Assembly (NCBI GenBank): GCA_016713765.1
Contig: JADJON010000003.1
Location: forward strand, 186,001 to 250,000
DNA length: 64,000 nucleotides
From: Bacteroidota bacterium
Lineage (GTDB): Bacteria; Bacteroidota; Bacteroidia; AKYH767-A; 2013-40CM-41-45
Direction of reading: 5' to 3'
This document shows positions 45,462 through 53,303 of this stretch, piece after piece (position 1 is the stretch's first letter; each line of letters starts with the position of its first letter). Made by a program: the position numbers and the translations under genes. Below the pieces are notes generated by a model. It was not told where the DNA came from. It ran no database searches and saw nothing but the letters and a program-made list of their open reading frames with translations.

Positions 45462-45495
45462 TGACGCGGGTCAAGACCGGTACTGACAAAGGTCA
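45462..45495. promoter_or_regulatory. Paired TGAC-N4-GTCA palindromes upstream of osmC
   Basis: TGACGCGGGTCA (45462-45473) and TGACAAAGGTCA (45484-45495) are the same 8-base palindromic pattern, with centres 22 bases apart, about two helical turns. They lie in the short spacer between hemN and osmC, 50-80 bases before the osmC start. This looks like a tandem operator for a dimeric regulator. The regulator is not identified. Confidence 0.55.
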
Positions 45496-45497
45496 GG

Positions 45498-46853
45498 TCA
45501 GACGGTCATGCTGAACAGGCTGGTCTCCGGTTGCTTCCGCCAGAGCCGGGCATCGAAGGCCATGCAAATGTTGCGAACGAAGGCGCGACCTGCTGGAGTG
45601 ACTTCAACGGAAGCCGGAGTGAGACGAACCAATCCGTCCTGCTCCATTTCCGACAATTCTTCCGGGATGCGATCCAGCCAGTCCACCCGGCTTCCAGGTT
45701 CGTTCCAGGCCGTCCTCATATTACACATCAGGTTCAGGATGTGCCGGCGAAGGATCCGGTCCTCGTCGTTCAGCAGGTGGCCCCGGAATACCGGCAGGCG
45801 GCCCGCCCTCACCATTTCTAAATACGCTTCTACGGTTTTTACATTCTGGGCGAACGCCGTCCAGCAATCGGAAATGCTGCTGACGCCGAGTCCGATCATG
45901 ATCCGGGAAGTCGTGGTGGTATAACCCATGAAATTCCGGTGGAGCCTTCCGTTCTTCTCTGCCTGAAATAAAGCGTCACTGCGAAGAGCGAAATGATCCA
46001 TGCCGATCTCTTCGTATCCGGACGATTCCAGCATGGATCGCCCGAGTTCGTACAATCTTCTTTTGGCTTCGCCTTCCGGCAGGTCGGCTTCGGTGAAGCG
46101 CCGTTGCCCTGGCTTCAGCCAGGGTACGTGAGCGTAACTGTAGAAGGCGATGCGATCCGGCAGGAGCCGTTGAACAACGCCCAGCGTCTGCCGGATGCTG
46201 TCTTCCGTTTGATACGGTAGGCCGTAAACAAGATCATAGTTGATCGACGTATAACCGATCTCGCGCGACCAGCTGGTCACGGCTTCTACTTGTTCGACCG
46301 ATTGAAAACGGTGGATGATATCCTGGACTTTGGGGTCGAAGTCCTGGATGCCGTAACTCACGCGCCGGAAGCCGAGGTCATAGAGAGTCTGCAAGTGCTC
46401 CCGGGTGGTATTGGCCGGGTGCCCCTCGAATCCAAACTCATGATCGTCGGCTATGGCACAGCCATCGAGCAACCCGAGAATAAGACGCCGCAGTTGAGCC
46501 GGATCGAAGAAGGTAGGCGTCCCGCCTCCTAGATGAATCTCTTTGATCAACGGCCGATCGCCGATCCGCTTTCTGTACATCGACCATTCCTGCAAGACCG
46601 CGTCGATATATGGACCTTCCACCCGATGATCGACGGTGATACGCGTATTACAACCGCAATAGGTACAGAGGCTTTCGCAATAAGGAAGGTGAACATAAAG
46701 ACTGATGCCTTCTGCCGCGTGCGCATGTGCCTGAAGACTCAACTCCTCGGCCCATTGGTCTTGTTCCATCGCGCCCTCCCAATACGGAACAGTTGGGTAG
46801 CTCGTATAGCGTGGACCCGGAACATTGTACTTCACATATAAACGATGGTCCAT
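45498..46853 (-). CDS. hemN: Oxygen-independent coproporphyrinogen III dehydrogenase
   Basis: HemN is a radical-SAM enzyme that decarboxylates coproporphyrinogen III to protoporphyrinogen IX without oxygen, for heme synthesis. The 451-residue protein has YNVPGPRYTSYPTVPYW at the start and the cluster motif CESLCTYCGC (CxxxCxxC) near residue 57. HLGGGTPTFFDP and YGIQDFDPKVQDIIHRFQ follow. The ATG at 46853 lies two bases after the queD stop. The reading from 46883 would overlap queD and lacks conservation. Confidence 0.95.
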   Translation of the reverse strand: MDHRLYVKYNVPGPRYTSYPTVPYWEGAMEQDQWAEELSLQAHAHAAEGISLYVHLPYCESLCTYCGCNTRITVDHRVEGPYIDAVLQEWSMYRKRIGDRPLIKEIHLGGGTPTFFDPAQLRRLILGLLDGCAIADDHEFGFEGHPANTTREHLQTLYDLGFRRVSYGIQDFDPKVQDIIHRFQSVEQVEAVTSWSREIGYTSINYDLVYGLPYQTEDSIRQTLGVVQRLLPDRIAFYSYAHVPWLKPGQRRFTEADLPEGEAKRRLYELGRSMLESSGYEEIGMDHFALRSDALFQAEKNGRLHRNFMGYTTTTSRIMIGLGVSSISDCWTAFAQNVKTVEAYLEMVRAGRLPVFRGHLLNDEDRILRRHILNLMCNMRTAWNEPGSRVDWLDRIPEELSEMEQDGLVRLTPASVEVTPAGRAFVRNICMAFDARLWRKQPETSLFSMTV

Positions 46854-46855
46854 GA

Positions 46856-47305
46856 TTACCGGGGCTGATCCGTTTCGTTCCATTCCGCGAAGGCGTTCGC
46901 AGTTTCGTGCAATCGCATGCTTACCATACGGACCGAGTTCGGCAACTTCGCGGCGATCCGCTCGCGAAAATCCAATAAAAGGTTCTCGCAGGTCGGTTGA
47001 TAATCGACATAGATGATCTTTTCGAAATTGTCCCTCATCCTATCCAGGTCCTTGTGCGGAGATTGTCCGTTCAACACCAGGGCGTGATCGAACTGGTTGA
47101 CTACGGCTTCGTTGACGATTTTTTTCAGGTCTCCAAAATCCATCAACATTCCGTCTTTCGGATGTCCTGATTCCTGCAGCGCCTTCCCCAGCACCGTCAC
47201 TTCCAGGCGATAGGAATGGCCGTGAATATTCTTACATGGACCATCATACCCATACAGGGCATGCGCCATTTCGAAGGGGAATTTTCGGGTCAGACGTACG
47301 AACAT
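46856..47305 (-). CDS. queD: 6-carboxytetrahydropterin synthase QueD
   Basis: QueD converts 7,8-dihydroneopterin triphosphate to 6-carboxytetrahydropterin on the way to queuosine-modified tRNA. The 149-residue protein has the zinc His residues (FEMAHALYGYDG and IHGHSYRLEV), the catalytic Cys24 in GPCKNIHGH, and a Glu/His set in DHALVLNG and RLHETANAFAEW. Length is normal. It is two bases upstream of hemN on the same strand. Confidence 0.93.
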   Translation of the reverse strand: MFVRLTRKFPFEMAHALYGYDGPCKNIHGHSYRLEVTVLGKALQESGHPKDGMLMDFGDLKKIVNEAVVNQFDHALVLNGQSPHKDLDRMRDNFEKIIYVDYQPTCENLLLDFRERIAAKLPNSVRMVSMRLHETANAFAEWNETDQPR

Positions 47306-47333
47306 ATTGCTTGCAAATTAGAATAAAAGAACA

Positions 47334-47367
47334 CGCCGGAAAGATGATGAGCGTCATCTTTCCGGCG
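47334..47367 (-). terminator. Intrinsic terminator between small lipoprotein and queD
   Basis: A 14-bp perfect stem (CGCCGGAAAGATGA, 47334-47347, with 47354-47367) encloses a six-base loop. On the minus strand it is followed by a T-rich stretch (TGTTCTTTTATTC). It should end transcription of the small lipoprotein gene, leaving queD to start within about 30 bases. Confidence 0.8.
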
Positions 47368-47410
47368 CATTGCACCACTAAACTCACAGAACATTACACT
47401 GATCTGACGA

Positions 47411-47641
47411 TCAGTCCTTGTCGTCTTTCTCCTTCTCCTCCTCCTGCTCACCAGCCTGTCCGGCTTTTTCGGTGGCAGCATTTACGGAGTCGGTGGCAAC
47501 AGCCGCTTCCGTGGCCGGAGCAGCGGCGGATTGAACAGTATCAGCCGGTTGATTTCCGGTTTGCTCGTTGGTACCGGTCGAACAGGACGAAACCAACATT
47601 GCCAAACAGCACGTTACGACGGGGATCAATAGTCTTTTCAT
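47411..47641 (-). CDS. Small low-complexity lipoprotein
   Basis: The 76-residue product has an SPII signal (LAMLVSSC) and a mature part that is Ala/Thr/Glu-rich, ending in a Glu/Lys/Asp tail (EQEEEKEKDDKD). No domain is visible. The ATG at 47641 starts a proper signal; the reading from 47701 overlaps the upstream gene. It could be a surface or linker lipoprotein, and its function is unknown. Confidence 0.6.
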   Translation of the reverse strand: MKRLLIPVVTCCLAMLVSSCSTGTNEQTGNQPADTVQSAAAPATEAAVATDSVNAATEKAGQAGEQEEEKEKDDKD

Positions 47642-47672
47642 GGCTATAATATTGAATTGCTTCATGCGATAT

Positions 47673-48152
47673 TTAATCATCATCCTGTTCACCGGCAACA
47701 TTTGCCGGGGCGGCGGAACTGATTTCGGAGTGACGGATCTTACCGCCCAACCAGCCAGTTCTGGCCAATGAAACGGACGACATGACGGCTAACAAATAAA
47801 CCAGCACCAGGAGGCGACGACCTTTACCGGCCGGGCCGATGCCCAAAAACAAGGTTATCGCCGAGACAATTCCGGTTACGCCGATCACCCAGATAGCGGC
47901 TTCGCCCGCCTCCTCGTGCTCATGAATGGCCGACTCCGTTACGCCCGGCAGGTGTTCTACCGCTTCCTCAGCAGGTTCTCCCGTTAGAAAAACGGGAACG
48001 GCTACGATCGCCGAGAATACCAGTCCGAACAGTGCCGACTTCCGCAGAACAACCTGACCAAAAACAGATCCCGCTAACAGCAGAATGAAAGAGAAGATTG
48101 CTCCGAGAATGGCAACGTGATTGAGGAGTAAATGGATGTGGGTCTGATTCAT
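47673..48152 (-). CDS. Four-helix membrane protein of unknown function
   Basis: The 159-residue protein has four hydrophobic helices (about 10-32, 40-57, 84-106 and 112-130) and a His/Glu-rich loop between the second and third (AIHEHEEAGEA). It resembles small DUF2231-like membrane proteins in layout. The His-rich loop could bind a metal. It is upstream of the small lipoprotein on the same strand and next to the FNR-like regulator gene. Function is unknown. Confidence 0.6.
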   Translation of the reverse strand: MNQTHIHLLLNHVAILGAIFSFILLLAGSVFGQVVLRKSALFGLVFSAIVAVPVFLTGEPAEEAVEHLPGVTESAIHEHEEAGEAAIWVIGVTGIVSAITLFLGIGPAGKGRRLLVLVYLLAVMSSVSLARTGWLGGKIRHSEISSAAPANVAGEQDDD

Positions 48153-48240
48153 GGCTGATGTTTGTTCAAAAGTATCCCAACGACTGACCGATCACTCATG
48201 AGCAATGTCACCCGAATGGGTTAACAGAAAGTTAATCCGT

Positions 48241-48978
48241 TCAAGCCAAGCCTGCCAATTGCATCAGGGCGCTCAGGTTGATCAGGTCGATCTGTTTTCC
48301 GTTCGTGTCGATCATACCTTTGTTCTTCAAGTCCGTCAGGACTTTGCTGACCTGTTCCTTGGTTGTCCCCGCAAGGTTACCAATATCCTGTCGGGAAAGT
48401 TCGAGGCAGAGCGTGCGTTGCTTCCCTTCCGCTCCGTAAGCTTCATAAATGGTCACGAGTGCATCAGCCACCTTTTCCTGTACCGTCATGGTTGCCAGTT
48501 TGAGGCTGCGCATTTCGGTCTTGTGCAGTTCGGCACGGTAAAATCGCAACAACTCAAAAGCAAGCTTTGCATCGGAATTCAGTAATTCAACAAAGGCATC
48601 GTGGTTGACATGACACAGCATGGTGTCCTCCATCGCCGTAGCGGACACTTCATTCTCGGGTCGCTCGGTATTGACACTCAGCCCGACGATATCACCTGGT
48701 TTAGCGAAGCGAATGATCACTTCCTGACCACGAACATCCGTCTTGAACAATTTCACCTTACCTTGCAGCAGGAAATAAACGCCCCGGGCCGGGTTACCTT
48801 CCAATAAGATCCGTTGTCCCTTGAAGAATCCGACTACTTTCTTGAGTTTATCGATCTTCTCAAGACAATCCTGCGTACAATGGCGCAAGACCGAACAGTC
48901 CAGTACCGGACAGTTATGACAACTGAGTTCGTAGAAAGGTTCTACAAGCTGTTTCTTATTCGCGGCAGAGGGTTGCAT
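48241..48978 (-). CDS. Crp/Fnr-family regulator with N-terminal cysteine cluster
   Basis: The 245-residue protein has an N-terminal Cys cluster (Cys20, 23, 28, 34 and 38 in SCHNCPVLDCSVLRHCTQDC), as in FNR, where it holds an oxygen-labile [4Fe-4S] cluster. A cyclic-nucleotide-binding-type sensor barrel and a C-terminal helix-turn-helix (LSRQDIGNLAGTTKEQVSKVL) follow. The recognition helix has E-x-x-S-K, close to the E-x-x-S-R of FNR that reads TTGAT. It is the obvious candidate to control the cco genes through 42400-42413. Confidence 0.88.
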   Translation of the reverse strand: MQPSAANKKQLVEPFYELSCHNCPVLDCSVLRHCTQDCLEKIDKLKKVVGFFKGQRILLEGNPARGVYFLLQGKVKLFKTDVRGQEVIIRFAKPGDIVGLSVNTERPENEVSATAMEDTMLCHVNHDAFVELLNSDAKLAFELLRFYRAELHKTEMRSLKLATMTVQEKVADALVTIYEAYGAEGKQRTLCLELSRQDIGNLAGTTKEQVSKVLTDLKNKGMIDTNGKQIDLINLSALMQLAGLA

Positions 48979-49041
48979 GTCCCAATATACAATAAAATGG
49001 GCGGCAGTGAAAGTAACCGGATCCGCCCATCTGATTATCCG

Positions 49042-50172
49042 TTATAGGGTTCCTCTCCTTGCCTGCTCCGCTTCGATCGATTCGAAGAGTGCCTGGAAAT
49101 TACCTTTACCAAAAGATTTCGCCCCTACACGTTGGATGATCTCGAAGAAAAGCGTCGGGCGATCCTCAACCGGTTTGGTGAAAATCTGGAGCAAATAACC
49201 CTCTTCATCCCGATCGGCCATGATACCCAATCCTTTCAACACCTCGAGATCTTCCTTGATTTTTCCCACCCGTTCCGGAACGGTATCGTAATAAGAGCCC
49301 GGCACATAGAGGAACTCCACCCCACGCTTGCGCAATTCGGATACGGTGAAGATGATGTCATCCGTAGCGACCGCGATATGCTGGCAACCGGCACCTTCGT
49401 AGAAATCGAGGTACTCTTCCACCTGCGATTTCTTCCTACCGGTCGCCGGTTCGTTGATCGGGAACTTGATACGGCCGTTACCATTCGACATCACCTTACT
49501 CATCAACGCGGTGTACTCGGTACTGATATCCTTATCGTCGAAGGTGATCAGGTTCTTGAAACCCAGCACATCTTCGTAAAACTTCGCCCAGCGGTTCATC
49601 TGTCCCATCTCCACATTGCCTACACAATGGTCGACGTACTCCAAGCCGATCGGCGTAGGGTTGTATTCACTTTCCCATTTTTCGTAACCCGGCAGGAAGA
49701 CGCCTTGGTAGTTCTTGCGTTCCACGAAAATATGCAGGGTCTCTCCGTAAGTATGAATACCGGATCGGGTCACATTACCGAACGCATCCGACTCGGTGGT
49801 GGGTTCCATATAGGGTTGCGCACCACGGCGAACCGTTTCGTTGAAGGCATAGGTCGCGTCATCGACCCAGAAGGCGATGACCTTCACACCATCGCCGTGC
49901 TGCCGAATGTGATCAGCGATCGGTGTGGCTGAACTCATGGGAGTCGTCAGCACCAGGGTGATCTTACCTTGGCGCAAGACGTAGGACGCCCGATCCCGGA
50001 CATCCGTTTCGAGCCCCGCGTACGCCAGCGATTGGAATCCGAAAGCGGTTTTATAAAAGTGGGCGGCCTGTTTGGCATTTCCCACATACAATTCGATATA
50101 ATCCGTTCCGTGAATCGGCAGAAAATCGCCTTCGGTTTTCAGTTCAGGACCTTGTTGGATCAGCGTTTCCAT
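49042..50172 (-). CDS. hpd: 4-hydroxyphenylpyruvate dioxygenase
   Basis: Hpd converts 4-hydroxyphenylpyruvate to homogentisate with O2 and Fe(II), the second step of tyrosine breakdown. The 376-residue protein has two vicinal-oxygen-chelate domains. The iron ligands are His in LEYVDHCVGNVEM, His in GCQHIAVATDDI and Glu in LFFEIIQR near the C-terminus. Length is normal. It lies 25 bases after hmgA on the same strand, so the two probably form one operon. Confidence 0.96.
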   Translation of the reverse strand: METLIQQGPELKTEGDFLPIHGTDYIELYVGNAKQAAHFYKTAFGFQSLAYAGLETDVRDRASYVLRQGKITLVLTTPMSSATPIADHIRQHGDGVKVIAFWVDDATYAFNETVRRGAQPYMEPTTESDAFGNVTRSGIHTYGETLHIFVERKNYQGVFLPGYEKWESEYNPTPIGLEYVDHCVGNVEMGQMNRWAKFYEDVLGFKNLITFDDKDISTEYTALMSKVMSNGNGRIKFPINEPATGRKKSQVEEYLDFYEGAGCQHIAVATDDIIFTVSELRKRGVEFLYVPGSYYDTVPERVGKIKEDLEVLKGLGIMADRDEEGYLLQIFTKPVEDRPTLFFEIIQRVGAKSFGKGNFQALFESIEAEQARRGTL

Positions 50173-50197
50173 GGTGATGGTATGGTTTTGTCAATAA

Positions 50198-51392
50198 TCA
50201 GGCGTTGGTAGTTTCTTTGTCGAGCCAGGAGAGGTAATACTCCGGTACCTCGAGCTCGAGGGCGGTTTCGGTGATCATGACGGGATGGAACGGGTCGATC
50301 ATCACCGCGAGTTCTTTTGTTTCCTTCTGACCGATGCTTCGTTCGATCGCCCCGGGATGCGGGCCGTGCGGAATACCGGCCGGATGGAGCGTCAACTGAC
50401 CTTTGTGGATGTTGTTTCGGCTCATGAAGTCGCCATCGACATAATACAGTATCTCGTCCGAATCGATGTTGCTGTGGTGATAAGGTGCCGGGATCGCTTC
50501 CGGATGGTAGTCGTACATGCGCGGCACGAAGGAGCAGATCACAAAATTCCGGCCTTCAAACGTCTGGTGAATAGGAGGCGGCATATGGATGCGGCCGGTG
50601 AGGGGCTCGGAAGTCGAAGATGGAGAACGCGTAAGGATAATGATAGCCATCCCAACCCGCGACATCGAACGGATGGAACGCGTAGGTGTACGGGAAAATC
50701 GTCCCCCGCTTCTGAATCATGATCTCGAAGTCGCCGGGCTCGGCATGTGTTTCCAGGTTTTCCGGACGGCGGAAATCTCGTTCGCAAAACGGCGAGTGCT
50801 CGAGCAATTGGCCGAAATCATTGCGGTATCGACGTGGTGTAAGGATCGGCCCATTGGACTCGACGAGTAAGAGACGATTTTCGGCATCATCGAAATTCAA
50901 TTGATAGACAGTACCCCGGGGAATGACCAGGTAATCGCCGTATCCGAACCGAATCGAACCGAACATGGTCTTCAGGGTACCAGACCCCTTGTGTACGAAG
51001 AGCATCTCGTCCGCGTCGGCGTTCTTGAAGAAGTAACCAGCTGTTTCGGACGGCGCCATCAACCCGATGCGCATGTCATCGTTCATGAACAGAATCTTCC
51101 GGCTGCGCAAATAATCCTGCTCCGTGGGAATTTCCAGTCCGTGAAAACTCAGGCTTCGCATGTTGTTCTCAACGGCCACTTTCGGTAGGATGCCAAAAGG
51201 CTTTCCCGTCTGCTTTACCCGTGTCGGCGGATGCAGGTGGTAGACCAGAGAGGACATGCCACTGAAACCCTGTGTTCCGACGAGTTCTTCCTGATAGAGT
51301 TGGCCGTTGGGTTGACGAAATACGACGTGCCGTTTTGCAGGCAGCAACCCCTGTCGATGGTAGATGGGCATAACGAATCGGTTGGTTTTCAA
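50198..51392 (-). pseudogene. hmgA: Homogentisate 1,2-dioxygenase, single-base frameshift
   Basis: HmgA opens the homogentisate ring to maleylacetoacetate. The N-terminal frame (from 51392) runs through the family pattern to GWDGYHYPYAFSIFDF and then leaves frame. The second frame continues it as EPLTGRIHMPPPIHQTFEG to the end at 50198, including the iron-binding region HPAGIPHGPHPGAIE. One extra C on the minus strand (GG at plus 50609-50610 where one G is expected) explains the shift. Removing it gives a 397-residue protein of normal length. It could be a sequencing error or a real inactivation. Confidence 0.88.
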
Positions 51393-51420
51393 AATTGCTT
51401 TTTCAACTAAGCATACCGAA

Positions 51421-51432
51421 TGACCATCGTCA
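51421..51432. promoter_or_regulatory. TGAC-N4-GTCA palindrome upstream of hmgA
   Basis: TGACCATCGTCA has the same arms and spacing as the two palindromes before osmC. It lies 29-40 bases upstream of the hmgA start and 56 bases before the divergent 585-residue gene, so it could control either. Confidence 0.45.
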
Positions 51433-51487
51433 CATCAGTTCCTGACTAAAATCATCTCACCAGCCACGTCAAGGGTCGGAACTTGGT

Positions 51488-53245
51488 ATGCCTTGCCAGA
51501 TGATGCGCGGAGCGAAAAACCCCAAATTGCCAGTACGCTCCAGAAAGCGGGACGTGAAGCCTAAAATCACGCCAATTGGGGAGTCTGAGGTATTGGCATT
51601 TCGGAATACGTTGCTCCAATTCGATGCGGATCACGCCACCGAAAAAGCGGACATCCTAAACACCCTGCTCGGTCGACCGATTCGCTCCGTCAAAGTCTTC
51701 ACCGCTTACCATGACGCATTGCTATTAGCTGAAGCCTATGCTCCAGACGAAAACCTGTATGCCCGGTGTCGGCAGGAACTCCAGCGCTTAACCGATCTTT
51801 CCCTCCAATGGTGGAACAGCACGGATGAGCGAAAGCGTTATGCACTATCCGGAACCGGGATCGCGAATTCATTGCTGGTCGGATCCTTCAGCTTTGAACT
51901 CGTTCAGTGGTTGGTGAAGCGGTTTCCAGAATCGTTCGGACTGGAAGGACAAGATGAAACCGAGCTCCCCTTTCAGGAACTGCTTTATCGGGGCCTTCAC
52001 CCGAGCGAGAACGGGGTAACCGAAGAACGCACGCTTGAACTAAAACCCTGGTTGGCCAGGTTCAACGGTGATCAACGACTTCTAAGCAGACTGGTCAGGA
52101 TCTTTCAGGAGTTGCCGGTCTCACAAGAATTGCGCGACCTCTTGTATGAAAATCAGAAATTGTATGTAGAAGCCCGTTTGGACAAGCCGGAGTTGACCAG
52201 AACGTTGGCACGTTTTTCCGCCGAGCCAATTTACTTCCACAGTTCGCTACTTCGCAAAATTAACTTCGAGGAAGAAATATCCCGACCACTGCCAAAGCCT
52301 ATTTCCCTGAATGAGAGGCAGCGACAATCCCTTTGGACAAACGCTCGCGTTACCTTGTTCAACCTCTTTCGGGAGACAGACCCGGTAACCTTTACGGATC
52401 CGGAGGAGACACGCTGGTATCCGGTCGGACGTGGAACGGGGATCGCGTTGTTCTTCCTTCGGCCGAATCGGCGCTTACCGCTTGATAGTTATGTGGGCTA
52501 CGTTGCCTACAAGAATGGTTTACCACAAGCCTACGGCGGCAGTTGGATCTTCCGGGGACAGGCCAAGATCGGCATCAACATCTTCCCGGCATACCGCGGA
52601 GGTGAGTCTTCCTGGCTGTTCGCCCAACTGATCCGCACGTATTCACAAGCGTTCGGGGTGAAGACATTCGCGGTGGAACCGTATCAGATTGGAAAGAACA
52701 ATCCGGAAGGGATCGAAAGCGGCGCCTTCTGGTTCTATTATCGCCATGGTTTTCGACCGCTTCAGGCGGAACTGCGAACGCTGGCTGCAGAGGAATTTGA
52801 CAAGATCAATGCTATTCGTCGATACAAATCCGCGTCCTCCACGCTCCGCAGGCTGGCGGAATCGGATCTGTTGCTGTTACCCGATGGAAGCGACGCCCAA
52901 CCGTTCCCGATCCGCTATAGCCGGTGGATGACGGAACAGTTCTCCAGTCACTTCGATGGTGACCGGAAAAAATTCGTTAGCAAATCGATCCAATTCTGTA
53001 AGCGGCTCGGATTGCTACCCGAACGGATTCTCAACGTTCAGGAGCGACAAAGTCTTGAACTGCTGGCACCCTTCGTCATGGCAGTGTATGGCAACACGAC
53101 GGCGCCTCCTCCATCGTCCATGGTCCACTTAAGCAACTGGCTTTTGTCGCGCTATCAAAAATCCGAATCCGAGTGGCAGGAGCTTTCGGGAAAATGCGTG
53201 CATCTCTTCGAGCGACTGGATGCACTACTCTCCGGGGATAGATGA
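51488..53245 (+). CDS. 585-residue protein of unknown function with a GNAT-like segment
   Basis: I do not recognise this protein as a known family. It has no signal peptide or membrane helix and is probably cytosolic. The N-terminal 300 residues are mostly helical. Residues about 315-420 read like an acetyltransferase fold: GYVAYKNGLPQAYGGSWIF, IFPAYRGGESSWLFAQLIRTYSQAFGVKTFAVEP (a CoA-loop-like R-G-G), then GAFWFYYRHGFRP, similar to the F-Y-x-x-x-G-F end of GNAT enzymes. The C-terminus is helical. It is divergent from hmgA and followed by a terminator. Any catalytic role is a guess from pattern only. Confidence 0.55.
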   Translation: MPCQMMRGAKNPKLPVRSRKRDVKPKITPIGESEVLAFRNTLLQFDADHATEKADILNTLLGRPIRSVKVFTAYHDALLLAEAYAPDENLYARCRQELQRLTDLSLQWWNSTDERKRYALSGTGIANSLLVGSFSFELVQWLVKRFPESFGLEGQDETELPFQELLYRGLHPSENGVTEERTLELKPWLARFNGDQRLLSRLVRIFQELPVSQELRDLLYENQKLYVEARLDKPELTRTLARFSAEPIYFHSSLLRKINFEEEISRPLPKPISLNERQRQSLWTNARVTLFNLFRETDPVTFTDPEETRWYPVGRGTGIALFFLRPNRRLPLDSYVGYVAYKNGLPQAYGGSWIFRGQAKIGINIFPAYRGGESSWLFAQLIRTYSQAFGVKTFAVEPYQIGKNNPEGIESGAFWFYYRHGFRPLQAELRTLAAEEFDKINAIRRYKSASSTLRRLAESDLLLLPDGSDAQPFPIRYSRWMTEQFSSHFDGDRKKFVSKSIQFCKRLGLLPERILNVQERQSLELLAPFVMAVYGNTTAPPPSSMVHLSNWLLSRYQKSESEWQELSGKCVHLFERLDALLSGDR

Positions 53246-53261
53246 AATCCGCAGACAATAA

Positions 53262-53291
53262 AACAAGCGGATCCGGTTGGATCCGCTTGTT
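53262..53291. terminator. Bidirectional terminator between convergent genes
   Basis: A 13-bp perfect stem (AACAAGCGGATCC, 53262-53274, with 53279-53291) encloses a GGTT loop between the 585-residue gene and nrdJ, which converge here. The minus-strand side has a T-rich tail (TTTATTGTC) and the plus-strand side has none. Confidence 0.8.
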
Positions 53292-53303
53292 AGTTGCCTA
53301 TGC

